Source: Mycobacterium sp. Z3061 (GTDB lineage Bacteria > Actinomycetota > Actinomycetes > Mycobacteriales > Mycobacteriaceae). Taken from it: a DNA stretch of 64,000 nucleotides. A model generated the notes under the pieces. That model worked only from the letters and a program-made list of their open reading frames with translations. It was not told the origin of the DNA and ran no database searches. The stretch lies in contig NZ_CP134062.1 in NCBI RefSeq assembly GCF_031583025.1, positions 3,472,001 to 3,536,000 on the forward strand, given 5' to 3'. Shown here one piece after another: positions 49,316 through 58,986 of this stretch. Each line of letters opens with the position of its first letter. Positions within the stretch are counted from its first letter, which is position 1. The position numbers and the translations under genes are program-made.

Positions 49316-49334
49316 CAGCGGCTCCCCGGTCCGG

Positions 49335-50726
49335 CTAGCTGGCTTTTCGTGTGACGGCCCCGGAACTCTGCGCCTCGGCGGCCGCCTCGGCGAGTTGTTC
49401 CAGGCGCGTTCGCGCGAACGCCTGCTGGTCGGTGATGGTCAGCTGGCCGCGCCGGGTGCTCAGGAAGGTCACGATCCACGACAGCAACGTGGCGACCTTG
49501 GTCTTGAAACCGACCAGGTAGACCAGGTGCAGCACCAGCCACATCAGCCACGCGATGAACCCACTGAATTCGAGCGGACCGATCTTGGCGACCGCAGAGA
49601 ACCGCGACACCGTAGCCATCGAGCCTTTGTCGAAGTACTGGAACGGCTCCCGCTCGGCCGGGTCGGCGCCCTTGAGTTCGGCCTTGATGTTGTTGGCGAC
49701 GTACTTGCCGCCCTGGATGGCGCCCTGCGCCACGCCGGGCACACCCTCGACCGCAGCCATGTCGCCGACCACGAAGACGTTGGGATGGCCCGGGATGGAC
49801 AGGTCAGGAAGCACCTGCACCCGGCCGGCCCGGTCCAATTCGACGTCGGACTGCTCGGCGAGGTCGCGGCCCAGCCGGCTGGCGGCCACGCCGGCCGACC
49901 ACACCTTGCACGCCGATTCGATCCGTCGCTCGGTGCCGTCGGCGTCCTTGACCGTGATGCCGTTGCGGTCCACGTCGGTGACCATCGCACCCAGTTGGAT
50001 CTCCACGCCCAGCTTCTCCAGCCGCGCGGCGGCCCGCTCGCCCAGCTTCTCACCGAACGGCGGCAACACGGCCGGCGCGGCATCGAGCAGGATCACCCGT
50101 GCCCGCGTCGAATCAATATGCCGGAAGGCGCCTTTCAGGGTGTGCTCGGCCAATTCGGCGATCTGCCCGGCCATTTCGACACCGGTGGGACCGGCGCCGA
50201 CCACGGTGAAGGTGAGCAGCTTGGCTCGCCGTTCCGGGTCGCTGGACCGTTCCGCCTGTTCGAAAGCGCTCAAGATCCGGCCGCGGAGTTCCAGGGCGTC
50301 GTCGATGGTCTTCATGCCGGGGGCGAATTCGGCGAACTGGTCGTTGCCGAAGTAGGACTGGCCGGCTCCGGCCGCGACGATCAGGCTGTCGTACGGGCTC
50401 TCGTAGGTGTGGCCGAGCAACTCCGAGACGACGACTTTGCGAGTCAGGTCGATGTGCGTGACATTGCCCAGCAGCACCTGAACATTGCGCTGCTTGCGCA
50501 GGATGACACGGGTGGTCGGCGCGATCTCACCCTCGGAGATGATCCCGGTGGCCACCTGATACAGCAAAGGCTGGAACAGGTGGTGCGTGGTGCGCGCGAT
50601 CAACTTGATGTCGACGTCGGCATGCTTGAGCTTCTTTGCCGCGGTGAGTCCGCCGAACCCCGATCCGATGATCACGACACGATGCCGTTGACGCGGTTCA
50701 GCTGTGGGTTCTTGTTGGGGGCTCAT
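49335..50726 (-). CDS. ndh: Type II NADH:quinone oxidoreductase
   Basis: The product has 463 residues. The FAD motif VVIIGSGFGGLTAAKKL is near residue 17, the NADH motif TVVGAGPTGVEMAGQIAE near residue 173, and NVFVVGDMAAVEG near residue 315. The C-terminal amphipathic helices (FIAWLMWLVLHLVYLVG) attach it to the membrane. NDH-2 passes electrons from NADH to menaquinone without pumping protons and is the main NADH dehydrogenase in mycobacteria. AGGAG precedes the ATG at 50726. A CRP-like palindrome lies about 100 bases upstream. Confidence 0.95.
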   Translation of the reverse strand: MSPQQEPTAEPRQRHRVVIIGSGFGGLTAAKKLKHADVDIKLIARTTHHLFQPLLYQVATGIISEGEIAPTTRVILRKQRNVQVLLGNVTHIDLTRKVVVSELLGHTYESPYDSLIVAAGAGQSYFGNDQFAEFAPGMKTIDDALELRGRILSAFEQAERSSDPERRAKLLTFTVVGAGPTGVEMAGQIAELAEHTLKGAFRHIDSTRARVILLDAAPAVLPPFGEKLGERAAARLEKLGVEIQLGAMVTDVDRNGITVKDADGTERRIESACKVWSAGVAASRLGRDLAEQSDVELDRAGRVQVLPDLSIPGHPNVFVVGDMAAVEGVPGVAQGAIQGGKYVANNIKAELKGADPAEREPFQYFDKGSMATVSRFSAVAKIGPLEFSGFIAWLMWLVLHLVYLVGFKTKVATLLSWIVTFLSTRRGQLTITDQQAFARTRLEQLAEAAAEAQSSGAVTRKAS

Positions 50727-50824
50727 CTCTCGCTGCTCCTGACGGGGTCTCCTTGGACGGGCGACTGCAGTTAGCTAATACCCAAAGCCTAGTCAACCCA
50801 CCCGCACAAACCCAACCACGAGCC

Positions 50825-50840
50825 TGTGTAATTAGCCACA
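50825..50840. promoter_or_regulatory. Candidate CRP/Cmr-type site upstream of ndh
   Basis: TGTG-N8-CACA (TGTGTAATTAGCCACA) is found 99-114 bases before the ndh start. The outer half-sites match the cyclic-AMP regulator consensus TGTGA-N6-TCACA; the inner A and T are not kept. Confidence 0.35.
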
Positions 50841-50873
50841 CTCAGCGAATTGCGTTCTGTGGCCGGGCTTTCG

Positions 50874-51794
50874 CTAGCCGCCGAGCAGCGGGCGCAGCGT
50901 CTCGGCGACGCTGGTGATGACGCCAGGGATGTGCCCGCCGGGGATGTTGATGATGGCGCCGTCCAGGCCGGCGGCCAGCACTTTGGCCTCCACCTGGTCG
51001 GCTATCGCGGCGGGGCTCCCGATCGCCATGCGAGCCGTCAGATTCTCGGGCAGTTGTTCGGGTTTCGCATTCTCGTCGACCATGACCGTCAGCATCATGC
51101 TGGTCTCCAGCGTGGCCGGGTCCCGGTCCACCTCCGCGCAGCGCGCCTTGACGGCGTCCATCTTCCGGGGCAGTTCGTCGAACGCCGCGACGATGTTCAG
51201 GTGGTCGGCGTAACGCGCGGCGATACCGAACGTCTTCTTCTCGCCCCCACCCCCGATCAGCACCGGAATGCGTTCGCGGAAGCGCGGTTCGGCCATCGCC
51301 GACTCGGCGGAGTACCACTGCCCGGAGAACGTCGGCCGCTCGCCCCTGATCATCGGGTCGATGATCTGCATGGCCTCCTCGAGCCGATTGAAACGGTCGG
51401 TGAAGGTGCCGAACTCGAAACCCAGTTGCCGGTGTTCGAGCTCGTACCAGCCGGCCCCGATACCCAGCACCGCGCGGCCGGCGCTGACGACATCCAGGGT
51501 GGTGATCACCTTGGCCAGCAGAGTCGGGTTGCGATAGGTGTTGCCGGTCACCAGCGTGCCCAGTTGCATCCGCTCGGTCGCGGTGGCCAACGCGCCCAGC
51601 GCCGTATACGCCTCCAGCATCGGCTGATCCGGGGTACCCAGCATCGGCAGTTGATAGAAGTGGTCCATCACGAAAAGCGAGTCGTAGCCTGCTGCTTCGG
51701 CTTCGCGCGCTTGCGCGATGACGGTGGGGAACAGGTTCTCTACGCCGGTTCCGTACGAGAAATTGGGGATCTGGAATCCAAGCCGAATAGCCAC
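50874..51794 (-). CDS. LLM class F420-dependent oxidoreductase (Rv1855c type)
   Basis: The product has 306 residues with a luciferase-like TIM barrel (MAIRLGFQIPNFSYGTG, AEAAGYDSLFVMDHFYQLP near residue 40, AVLGIGAGWYELEH near residue 115, PVLIGGGGEKKTFGIAARYA near residue 185). These segments are characteristic of F420-using members of the luciferase-like monooxygenase family. The substrate is unknown. It is 34 bases downstream of the SDR-like gene on the same strand and probably co-transcribed. Confidence 0.88.
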   Translation of the reverse strand: MAIRLGFQIPNFSYGTGVENLFPTVIAQAREAEAAGYDSLFVMDHFYQLPMLGTPDQPMLEAYTALGALATATERMQLGTLVTGNTYRNPTLLAKVITTLDVVSAGRAVLGIGAGWYELEHRQLGFEFGTFTDRFNRLEEAMQIIDPMIRGERPTFSGQWYSAESAMAEPRFRERIPVLIGGGGEKKTFGIAARYADHLNIVAAFDELPRKMDAVKARCAEVDRDPATLETSMMLTVMVDENAKPEQLPENLTARMAIGSPAAIADQVEAKVLAAGLDGAIINIPGGHIPGVITSVAETLRPLLGG

Positions 51795-51828
51795 GGCTTC
51801 TACCGTAGCGTCCGGCCGCAGACCCGGT

Positions 51829-52506
51829 TCAGGCGAACTGAGCGAGCGCGCCGTGACTGACGTGCAGCGTCTGACCGGTGATGTGGCGCGCCGCCGGAGT
51901 GGTCAGGAACAGCGACAGCCGGGCGACCTCCGCCGCCACCGGCGCCGGTGTGCGCGACAGGCCGTCGTACCCGGCCTGGACACTGCGGCCGGTTGCCACC
52001 GCGTTGACCGTGATGCCGCGGGTGCCGTAGACCTCGGCCTGCCCCGTGACCCAGCTGGACACGGCGGCCTTGATCGAGGCGTCGACGCTGCCGGCCGGCG
52101 GGTTCTCGGCCAGCACGGTGATGATGTGGCCGCCGGAGCGCAGGTGATCGCCCACGCACTGCACCGTCAGGACTGCGGACAGCAGGGTCGCGTCCAGCGT
52201 CCGGCGCCATGCGGTGGCCGTGTCGGACAGCGAATACGTGCGCGGGTCACCGGCGTCCCAGGTGGGAGCGGGGATGTTGACGATGGTGTCGAGGTGGTGC
52301 GGGAACAACGCCCGGGCCTCCTGGAGGCTGGCCGGGTCGGTGGTATCGCAGACGATCGCGTCGACGTCGAGTTCCTTGGCGACGACCTCGAGGTCGCCGC
52401 CGCGGGCACCCACCAAAGTGACCTTGTGCCCGTCGTCACGGAAACTCTCGGCTACCGCACGTCCCAGATCGGTGTCTCCACCGGTGACCACAACCTCCAC
52501 TGCCAC
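51829..52506 (-). CDS. SDR-fold protein lacking the catalytic tyrosine (Rv1856c type)
   Basis: The product has 225 residues with a Rossmann start VVVTGGDTDLGRAV (residues 5-18) and the late SDR segments GITVNAVATG and HITGQTLHVSHG. At the place where classical SDRs have YxxxK, the chain reads DASIKAAVSS, with Asp where Tyr is expected. It may bind NAD(P) without ordinary dehydrogenase activity, or use other residues. It precedes the F420 oxidoreductase gene. The substrate is unknown. Confidence 0.85.
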   Translation of the reverse strand: MAVEVVVTGGDTDLGRAVAESFRDDGHKVTLVGARGGDLEVVAKELDVDAIVCDTTDPASLQEARALFPHHLDTIVNIPAPTWDAGDPRTYSLSDTATAWRRTLDATLLSAVLTVQCVGDHLRSGGHIITVLAENPPAGSVDASIKAAVSSWVTGQAEVYGTRGITVNAVATGRSVQAGYDGLSRTPAPVAAEVARLSLFLTTPAARHITGQTLHVSHGALAQFA

Positions 52507-52629
52507 GACCTCCTCGTGCTATGGCGTCAGCGCGGTCCATGTTACTGGACAGTAGCTATTCGACGAAACCACGCGCCGCGGCGGCGCGCTGATCAATTGC
52601 ATAACTATTCGACCGCGCCGTCGCGGCGC

Positions 52630-52635
52630 TAGGTT
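52630..52635 (+). promoter_or_regulatory. -10 element of modA (leaderless)
   Basis: TAGGTT ends 7 bases before the ATG at 52642, so a leaderless modABC transcript is expected. There is no Shine-Dalgarno in front of modA. Confidence 0.5.
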
Positions 52636-52641
52636 TGATCG

Positions 52642-53409
52642 ATGCGTCGTACTCAGGTGCTGGCCGCTTTTGTGGCGGCGTTGCTGGTCGGCAGCCTGAC
52701 GGCGTGTAGTTCGGGGTCCCGGCAGGGGCAGGACTCGCACTCGATTGTGGTATTCGCCGCCGCTTCGCTGAAGCAGGTCTTCACCTCGATCGGCGAGCGG
52801 TTCAAGGCGGACAACCCGGGTGCGACGGTGACGTTCAATTTCGCGGGGTCCTCGGAGTTGGCGACGCAACTGACCCAGGGCGCCACCGCCGACGTCTTCG
52901 CCTCCGCGGACACCGCGCAGATGGACCAGGTGGCTCAGGCGGGAATGCTGGCCGGTGCCGCGACCGACTTCGCCGCCAACACCCTGGTCATCGTCACAGC
53001 CCCGGGCAACCCGAAGAACGTCGGCTCCTTCGCCGACCTCACCCGTCCGGGGCTCAGCGTGGTGGTGTGCCAACGCCTGGTGCCGTGCGGTTCTGCCACC
53101 CACCGCATCGAGGACGCCAGCGGAGTGCGGCTGCACCCGGTCAGCGAAGAACCGAGCGTCAGCGACGCCCTGAATAAAGTGACCACCGGGCAGGCCGATG
53201 CCGCACTGGTCTATGTCACCGACGCATCGAACGCCGGAAGCAAGGTGACGACCGTCAAGTTCCCGGAGGCCGCGCAAGCGGTGAACGTCTATCCGATCGC
53301 GGTACTCAAGAAGGCCCCGCAGGCCGCGCTGGCGCAGAAGTTCCAGGCTGCGGTCACAGGTCCGGCCGGACGGGAAATCCTCGACCGGGCCGGCTTCGCC
53401 AAGCCCTGA
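52642..53409 (+). CDS. modA: Molybdate-binding lipoprotein ModA
   Basis: The product has 255 residues, with a lipoprotein signal peptide (lipobox LTAC, lipidated Cys at about residue 22). Conserved molybdate-site elements are [17 protein letters not shown] near residue 42, [20 protein letters not shown] near residue 70, and [13 protein letters not shown] near residue 190. It captures molybdate outside the membrane for ModBC. modB starts 5 bases after the stop. Confidence 0.94.
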   Translation: MRRTQVLAAFVAALLVGSLTACSSGSRQGQDSHSIVVFAAASLKQVFTSIGERFKADNPGATVTFNFAGSSELATQLTQGATADVFASADTAQMDQVAQAGMLAGAATDFAANTLVIVTAPGNPKNVGSFADLTRPGLSVVVCQRLVPCGSATHRIEDASGVRLHPVSEEPSVSDALNKVTTGQADAALVYVTDASNAGSKVTTVKFPEAAQAVNVYPIAVLKKAPQAALAQKFQAAVTGPAGREILDRAGFAKP

Positions 53410-53414
53410 CCCCG

Positions 53415-54209
53415 ATGCGCCCGCCCTCCCACCTACCTCGCTGGGTCTATCTGCCGGCCGCGGTGGGGGCGCTGTTCGTCGGCCTCCCGCTGCTGGCCGT
53501 CGCGATCAAGGTCGACTGGCCGCACTTCTGGTCGCTGATCAGCAGTGAATCCGCGACCACGGCCTTGCTGCTGAGCCTGAGAACCGCCGCGGCCAGCACG
53601 CTGCTGTGCGTGCTGGTCGGGGTTCCGATGGCACTGGTGCTGGCCCGTAGCGGGCTGTGGCTGGTCCGAGCGCTGCGGCCGGTGATCCTGCTGCCCCTGG
53701 TACTGCCGCCGGTGGTCGGCGGCATCGCGCTGCTCTATGCCTTCGGCCGACTCGGGCTGATCGGGCGCTACCTCGAAGGGGCGGGCATCAGCATCGCCTT
53801 CACCACCACGGCGGTCGTGCTGGCGCAGACGTTCGTCTCGCTGCCGTTTCTGGTGATCTCCCTGGAAGGCGCGGCACGCAGCGCGGGGGCCGACTACGAA
53901 GTGGTGGCGGCGACGCTCGGAGCGCGGCCGACCGCGATCTGGTGGCGGGTCACCCTGCCGCTGCTGGCGCCGGGCCTGGCCTCCGGAGCGGTGCTGGCGT
54001 TCGCCAGGTCGCTGGGGGAGTTCGGTGCGACGCTGACGTTCGCCGGGTCCCTGCAGGGCGTGACCCGCACCCTGCCGCTGGAGATCTACCTGCAGCGGGT
54101 CGGGGACCCGGACGCGGCGGTGGCTCTGTCGCTGCTGTTGGTGGCGGTGGCCGCCGTGGTGGTGCTGGGACTGGGTGCGCGCCGGCTCACCGGAACCGAC
54201 GCGCGATGA
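53415..54209 (+). CDS. modB: Molybdate ABC transporter permease ModB
   Basis: The product has 264 residues with five or six membrane helices and an EAA loop ([20 protein letters not shown] near residue 155) that contacts the ATPase. The stop overlaps the modC ATG by 4 bases (ATGA), so the two are translated in one pass. It is the membrane channel of the molybdate importer. Confidence 0.94.
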   Translation: MRPPSHLPRWVYLPAAVGALFVGLPLLAVAIKVDWPHFWSLISSESATTALLLSLRTAAASTLLCVLVGVPMALVLARSGLWLVRALRPVILLPLVLPPVVGGIALLYAFGRLGLIGRYLEGAGISIAFTTTAVVLAQTFVSLPFLVISLEGAARSAGADYEVVAATLGARPTAIWWRVTLPLLAPGLASGAVLAFARSLGEFGATLTFAGSLQGVTRTLPLEIYLQRVGDPDAAVALSLLLVAVAAVVVLGLGARRLTGTDAR

Positions 54210-55309
54210 GTGACCTGCACCTGCGCGCGGTGCTGAGCGACCGGGGACTGGACGTGGAGTTCTCGGCGGCCGCCGGTGAGGTGCTGGCCGTGCTCGGCCC
54301 CAACGGCGCGGGCAAGTCGACGGCTCTGCACGTCATCGCCGGGCTGCTGCGGCCGGACTCCGGCGTGGTGCGGCTGGGTTCGCGGGTGCTGACCGATACC
54401 TCGGCCGGGATACAGGTGGCCACCCATGACCGGCGGGTGGGGTTGCTGCTGCAAGACTCGCTGTTGTTTCCGCACCTGCGCGTGGCCGCGAACGTGGCAT
54501 TCGGGCCGCGCAGTCGTCGCGGCATGTTTTCGTCCGGCCCGGCGCGGGAGGCTGCGCTGCGCTGGCTGCGGGAAGTCGGTGCCGAGGATCTGGCCGACCG
54601 CAGGCCGCGCCGGCTGTCCGGAGGTCAGGCCCAGCGCGTGGCCATCGCGCGGGCACTGGCCGCCGAACCGGAAGCGTTGCTGCTCGACGAACCGCTGACG
54701 GGGCTTGATGTAGCGGCGGCGGCGTCGATCCGCGCGGTGCTGCGCGACGTGGTCAGTCGCACCGGCTGCGCGGTCATCCTGATCACCCATGACCTACTGG
54801 ATGTGTTCGCCCTGGCCGATCGGGTGCTGGTGCTCGAGTCCGGAAAGGTCGCCGAAATCGGACCGGTCGCAGACGTGCTGGCGGCGCCGAGGAGTCATTT
54901 CGGCGCCCGGATCGCGGGCGTCAACCTGGTCGTGGGGACCATCGGCCCCGATGGCGCGCTGCACAGCCGGTCGGGGCAGCGCTGGCACGGGAGCGCCGCG
55001 GTACGGTTCGCGGCAGGTCAGCGGGCGGTTGCGGTGTTCGCGCCGGCGAGTGTGTCCGTCTACTCCGAGCCGCCGCACGGCAGTCCACGCAACACTGTCG
55101 AGGTGACGGTGGCGGAGCTGGACACCCGTGGCGCGGCGGTCCTGGTACGCGGGGGAGACCAGGCGGACGGAGCGCCCGGCCTGGCCGCCAGCATCACTGT
55201 CGAGGCCGCGGCAGAGCTGCAGCTCGCCCCGGGCGACCGGGTGTGGTTCAGCGTGAAAGCCGCCGAGGTGTCACTGCATCCGGCGCCCGAACGACGCGCG
55301 AGGTGCTGA
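54206..55309 (+). CDS. modC: Molybdate ABC transporter ATPase ModC
   Basis: The product has 367 residues. The ATPase domain has Walker [13 protein letters not shown] near residue 31, signature [16 protein letters not shown] near residue 140 and Walker [15 protein letters not shown]-terminal TOBE domain (about residues 290-355) binds molybdate for feedback in this family. I chose ATG 54206, which overlaps modB; the open frame before it is a shadow. Confidence 0.94.
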   Translation: MSDLHLRAVLSDRGLDVEFSAAAGEVLAVLGPNGAGKSTALHVIAGLLRPDSGVVRLGSRVLTDTSAGIQVATHDRRVGLLLQDSLLFPHLRVAANVAFGPRSRRGMFSSGPAREAALRWLREVGAEDLADRRPRRLSGGQAQRVAIARALAAEPEALLLDEPLTGLDVAAAASIRAVLRDVVSRTGCAVILITHDLLDVFALADRVLVLESGKVAEIGPVADVLAAPRSHFGARIAGVNLVVGTIGPDGALHSRSGQRWHGSAAVRFAAGQRAVAVFAPASVSVYSEPPHGSPRNTVEVTVAELDTRGAAVLVRGGDQADGAPGLAASITVEAAAELQLAPGDRVWFSVKAAEVSLHPAPERRARC

Positions 55310-55349
55310 CTTTCTCGCAGACATACCTTTCGCGAAAGCCAGGCCTTCC

Positions 55350-55377
55350 TTGCTTCGGGGCGCTGACACGGTAGGTT
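55350..55377 (+). promoter_or_regulatory. Promoter of apa (leaderless)
   Basis: TTGCTT (55350-55355) and TAGGTT (55372-55377) are 16 bases apart. The -10 ends 7 bases before the ATG at 55385. A 12-base palindrome CTTTCGCGAAAG lies just upstream at 55327-55338. Confidence 0.5.
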
Positions 55378-55384
55378 CGTCGCC

Positions 55385-56416
55385 ATGTACCAGGTGGACC
55401 CGAACCCGTCACGCCGCAAGGGATTAGTGGCGTCGCTGGCCATTGCCGCGGCGACCGCCGTCACCATTGCGTTGCCGGCAACTGCCCTCGCCGACCCCGA
55501 GCCGGTGCCGTCGCCGACTCCCACCGTCGCGCCGCCTGCGTCGCCTACTCCGGCATCCCCGGCACCGGCCGCGGGGGCCCCTGCGGCCACCCCCAGCCCG
55601 TCGGCCTCGCCCGCGCCCGGCGCCAGCCCGACGCCGACCCCTCAGCCTGCGCCGGGTGACCCCAACGCGGCACCACCGCCGGCCGACCCCAACGCACCAC
55701 CGCCGCCGGACCCGAACGCGGTGGAAGCCGGACGGGTGACCAACGCCATCGGCGGGTTCAGCTTCATCGTTCCGCCTGGCTGGGTGGAGTCCGACGCGTC
55801 CCACCTGGACTACGGCTCCGCGCTGCTGAGTAAGGCGGCAGGTGAGGCTCCGATGCCTGGACAGCCGCAGCCCGTGGCCAACGACACCCGCATCGTGCTG
55901 GGCCGGCTGGACCAGAAGCTCTACGCGAGCGCCGAGGCCACCAACCCCAAGGCTGCCGTGCGGCTGGGATCGGACATGGGCGAGTTCTTCATGCCGTACC
56001 CCGGCACCCGGGTCAACCAGGAGACCGTGCCGCTCAACGCCAACGGCGTCTCGGGCAGCGCGTCGTACTACGAAGTGAAATTCAGCGACACCAGCAAGCC
56101 GAATGGGCAGATCTGGACCGGTGTGGTCGGCACCCCGGCCGGCGCGACGCCTGCCGCCGGACCGCCGCAGCGGTGGTTCGTGGTGTGGCTGGGCACATCG
56201 AACAACCCGGTGGACAAGAATGCGGCCAAGGCGCTGGCCGAGTCGATCCGACCCTGGGCGCCTCCGGCGGCCCCGCCTCCGGAAGCGGTCCCGGGTGCTC
56301 CGGCGCCTGCGCCGGCAGTGCCCGCCGAGCCTGGTGCCCCGGCCCCGGCTCCCGCTCAGGCTCCGGCCGCCGGAACTCCGGCGTCCACCCAGCCGCGCGG
56401 TAATCAACCGGCTTGA
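55385..56416 (+). CDS. apa: Alanine-proline-rich secreted glycoprotein Apa (fibronectin attachment protein)
   Basis: The product has 343 residues. A signal peptide ends ATALA before DPEPVP at about residue 36. The mature protein has a Pro/Ala/Ser-rich N-terminal segment (sites of mannosylation in M. tuberculosis), a globular FAP domain (about residues 125-295, [34 protein letters not shown]) and a Pro/Ala tail. It binds fibronectin and is a major secreted antigen. The promoter at 55350-55377 is leaderless. It is a little longer than the 325-residue M. tuberculosis form through Pro-rich repeats. Confidence 0.95.
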   Translation: MYQVDPNPSRRKGLVASLAIAAATAVTIALPATALADPEPVPSPTPTVAPPASPTPASPAPAAGAPAATPSPSASPAPGASPTPTPQPAPGDPNAAPPPADPNAPPPPDPNAVEAGRVTNAIGGFSFIVPPGWVESDASHLDYGSALLSKAAGEAPMPGQPQPVANDTRIVLGRLDQKLYASAEATNPKAAVRLGSDMGEFFMPYPGTRVNQETVPLNANGVSGSASYYEVKFSDTSKPNGQIWTGVVGTPAGATPAAGPPQRWFVVWLGTSNNPVDKNAAKALAESIRPWAPPAAPPPEAVPGAPAPAPAVPAEPGAPAPAPAQAPAAGTPASTQPRGNQPA

Positions 56417-56531
56417 CCGGCGTTGTTTGAGCGTCGGCACCAAATCGACACTCCATTTGTTACGCGGAGGGCGTATACCGATAGCACGGTCCGGTGATTG
56501 AGCTGGGCCTGCCAGCGGAGAGGAACCCCTG

Positions 56532-56831
56532 ATGGACGTCGTCGCAAGCACCGAATTTCTCGCTCGCTCAACCACACTGACCAGCGTGGGCTGGATCGGC
56601 TACATCATCATCGGCGCGCTGGCGGGCTGGATCGCCGGCAAGATCGTCAAAGGCGCCGGATCAGGCATTCTGATGAACATCGTGATCGGCATCGTCGGTG
56701 CCTTGATCGGCGGTTTCCTGCTCAGCTTCGCCTTCGACACCGCTTCGGGCGGCTGGTGGTTCACCTTCTTCACCGCGATCCTGGGTTCGGTGATCCTGCT
56801 CTGGCTCGTGGGCATGGTGCAGCGGCGCTGA
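56532..56831 (+). CDS. GlsB/YeaQ/YmgE-type small membrane protein (Rv1861 type)
   Basis: The product has 99 residues with three membrane helices after a short N-terminus (GYIIIGALAGWIAGKIVKGAG, LMNIVIGIVGALIGGFLL, WFTFFTAILGSVILLWLVG). The family was once called transglycosylase-associated; a stress-envelope role is suspected but no activity is shown. GGAGAGGAA precedes the ATG. A second member lies 76 bases downstream. Confidence 0.88.
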   Translation: MDVVASTEFLARSTTLTSVGWIGYIIIGALAGWIAGKIVKGAGSGILMNIVIGIVGALIGGFLLSFAFDTASGGWWFTFFTAILGSVILLWLVGMVQRR

Positions 56832-56907
56832 ATTCGCGGTTTACCGCACCCGCACCGGGTATTACTGCCAAGTCCCCTCGACAAGTTAATACCCGAAGGA
56901 GCTGGTC

Positions 56908-57186
56908 ATGATCCTGCACATCATCGGAATGATCGTTCTTGGGCTGATCGTCGGGCTGATTGCGCGACTCATCGTGCCAGGTAGGCAACCGATGGGCTGG
57001 ATTGCCACCGCACTGCTCGGCATCGTCGGCGCCTATGTCGGCGGCACCCTGGGCAGCGTGGTCTTCCCGCCGCACCAGTTCACCATCACTCCGCCCATCA
57101 ACCACTCGTTCCTCGGAGCGCTGGTCGGCGCGGTACTTCTCCTGCTGATCTACAAATTCGCCACGTCGCGCACCCGGACTCTGTAG
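56908..57186 (+). CDS. GlsB/YeaQ/YmgE-type small membrane protein, second copy
   Basis: The product has 92 residues: hydrophobic segments IIGMIVLGLIVGLIARLIV, WIATALLGIVGAYVGG, and ALVGAVLLLLIYKF. It is the same family as the preceding gene but diverged, with an Arg-rich end. GAAGGAG sits 7 bases before the ATG. The pair may work as a heteromer. Function is unknown. Confidence 0.85.
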   Translation: MILHIIGMIVLGLIVGLIARLIVPGRQPMGWIATALLGIVGAYVGGTLGSVVFPPHQFTITPPINHSFLGALVGAVLLLLIYKFATSRTRTL

Positions 57187-57216
57187 CGGCGGGGCACGTC
57201 GCGGCATGATGGGGTG

Positions 57217-58233
57217 ATGTCCGCCCGAACCATGACCGCCTGGCAGGTGCGTCAGCCCGGGCCGATGACGAGCAGGCCGCTGGAACGGGTCACGACTGAG
57301 GTCCCGCGGCCGGGTCCAGCCGAATTGCTGGTTGCGGTGTTGGCCTGCGGGGTCTGCCGCACCGACCTGCACGTCACCGAAGGCGACCTTCCTGTCCACC
57401 GGGACCGGGTGACTCCGGGTCACGAGGTGGTCGGGGAGGTCGTCGAGGTCGGCGCCGATGCCGGCGACGAGTTCCGCGTCGGCGACCGGGTAGGGATCGC
57501 CTGGCTGCGCCACACCTGTGGGGTGTGCAAGTACTGCCGCCGCGGCGACGAGAACCTGTGCCCGCAGTCCCGTTACACCGGCTGGGACGCCGACGGTGGT
57601 TACGCCGAATTCACCACGGTGCCCGCGGCTTTCGCGCACCCCCTGCCGGCCGGCTACAGCAACAGCGAGCTGGCGCCGTTGCTGTGCGCCGGCATCATCG
57701 GTTATCGATCGCTGTTGCGGGCCGAGCTACCCGCCGGTGGCCGCCTGGGCTTGTACGGTTTCGGCGGCAGCGCGCATATCACGGCGCAGGTCGCGCTGGC
57801 CCAGGGCGCGGAGGTGCACGTGATGACCCGCGGTGCCCGGGCTCGTGAGCTGGCGCTGGAACTGGGGGCGGCTTCGGCGCAGGGCGCCGCCGATCCGCCG
57901 CCGGTGCCGCTGGACGCGGCGATCCTGTTCGCGCCGGTCGGTGACCTGGTGTTACCGGCGATGGAAGCCCTCGACCGCGGCGGCACGCTCGCGGTCGCGG
58001 GAATTCATCTCAGCGACATCCCGACGCTGAACTACCAGCGGCATCTGTTCCAGGAGCGTCAGATCCGGTCGGTCACGTCCAACACCAGGGCCGACGCCCG
58101 CGCCTTCCTGGACTTCGCCGCCGCGCATCACATCGAGGTCACCACTCCGGAATACCCGCTGGCCGAGGCCGATCGCGCGCTGACCGACCTGAGCACCGGC
58201 GAAATCGCGGGTGCCGCGGTGCTGCTGGTGTAG
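57217..58233 (+). CDS. adhA: Zinc-containing alcohol dehydrogenase AdhA
   Basis: The product has 338 residues. The catalytic zinc ligands are in [12 protein letters not shown] and [11 protein letters not shown], and the structural zinc has four Cys in [19 protein letters not shown] (residues about 98-116). The cofactor Rossmann motif is [10 protein letters not shown] near residue 182. It is an NAD(P)-dependent alcohol/aldehyde oxidoreductase of broad type. A -10 CATGAT (57205-57210) ends 7 bases before ATG 57217, so a leaderless start is likely; GTG 57214 is in frame just before. It converges with the CPBP gene. Confidence 0.92.
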   Translation: MSARTMTAWQVRQPGPMTSRPLERVTTEVPRPGPAELLVAVLACGVCRTDLHVTEGDLPVHRDRVTPGHEVVGEVVEVGADAGDEFRVGDRVGIAWLRHTCGVCKYCRRGDENLCPQSRYTGWDADGGYAEFTTVPAAFAHPLPAGYSNSELAPLLCAGIIGYRSLLRAELPAGGRLGLYGFGGSAHITAQVALAQGAEVHVMTRGARARELALELGAASAQGAADPPPVPLDAAILFAPVGDLVLPAMEALDRGGTLAVAGIHLSDIPTLNYQRHLFQERQIRSVTSNTRADARAFLDFAAAHHIEVTTPEYPLAEADRALTDLSTGEIAGAAVLLV

Positions 58234-58241
58234 GTCGGGCC

Positions 58242-58976
58242 CTAGGCCGACAGGTGCCAGACCAGCGCTGCGGCCAGGGCGCCGACGCCGTTCAGCGACC
58301 AGTGCAGCGCGATGGGCGCGATCAGGCTGCCGCTGCGCCGGCGTAGCCAGCTGAAGACAAACCCGGCAGCGCCGGTGGCCAGCACGGCCATCGTCACGCC
58401 CGCCAGCATGCCGAAGACTCCGCCGCCAAACAGCCGGGTGAATCCGACGTTGTTGCTGGTCAGACCTAGCGAAGTGGCGATGTGCCACAGGCCGAACAGC
58501 AGCGACCCGGCCAGCGCAACTCCGCGGAAACCCCAGGCCCGGTGCAGCGCTCCGTGCAGCACGCCGCGGAACACCAGTTCCTCGGGGATGACGGTCTGCA
58601 AAGGGATGATGACCATCGAGGCGATCAGGGCGCCGGAGATGGTCGCGTAGTGGTTGTTCAGGAACATAGGGCGAGTGACCGGCAGGGCCACACCGACCGC
58701 GATCACCGACACCACGAGCGCCACCGCGGCCAGCGCGTAGAACAGGCCGGACTTCCAGTGCTCGCGACCGAGACCGAGGTCCGCCCAGTCCAGCCCGCGC
58801 CAGCGGACCAGGACCACCAGGCCGATCGCCGCCAGCGGGACTGTCGCGATGCTCGCCCACGCCGTGGTGAAGTGGGCGACCAGGTTGGTCAGCACCAGGA
58901 CGGCGACCACCACGGCGATGTCGGCATGGAGGCGCAGCCGGTTCGCGGTCGGCAGGGCTTGGGTTTGGTCGGGCAT
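58242..58976 (-). CDS. CPBP family intramembrane glutamic protease (Rv1863c type)
   Basis: The product has 244 residues, about seven membrane helices, and the ABI/CPBP motifs EELVFRG (near residue 133), FGLWH and HWSLN. The family includes CAAX-type proteases and bacteriocin self-immunity proteins; the substrate is not known. The -10 TAGACT lies 7 bases upstream of the ATG at 58976 on the minus strand, so it is probably leaderless. The MOSC gene is 10 bases upstream on the same strand. Confidence 0.88.
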   Translation of the reverse strand: MPDQTQALPTANRLRLHADIAVVVAVLVLTNLVAHFTTAWASIATVPLAAIGLVVLVRWRGLDWADLGLGREHWKSGLFYALAAVALVVSVIAVGVALPVTRPMFLNNHYATISGALIASMVIIPLQTVIPEELVFRGVLHGALHRAWGFRGVALAGSLLFGLWHIATSLGLTSNNVGFTRLFGGGVFGMLAGVTMAVLATGAAGFVFSWLRRRSGSLIAPIALHWSLNGVGALAAALVWHLSA

Positions 58977-58986
58977 CCCCGCGAGT

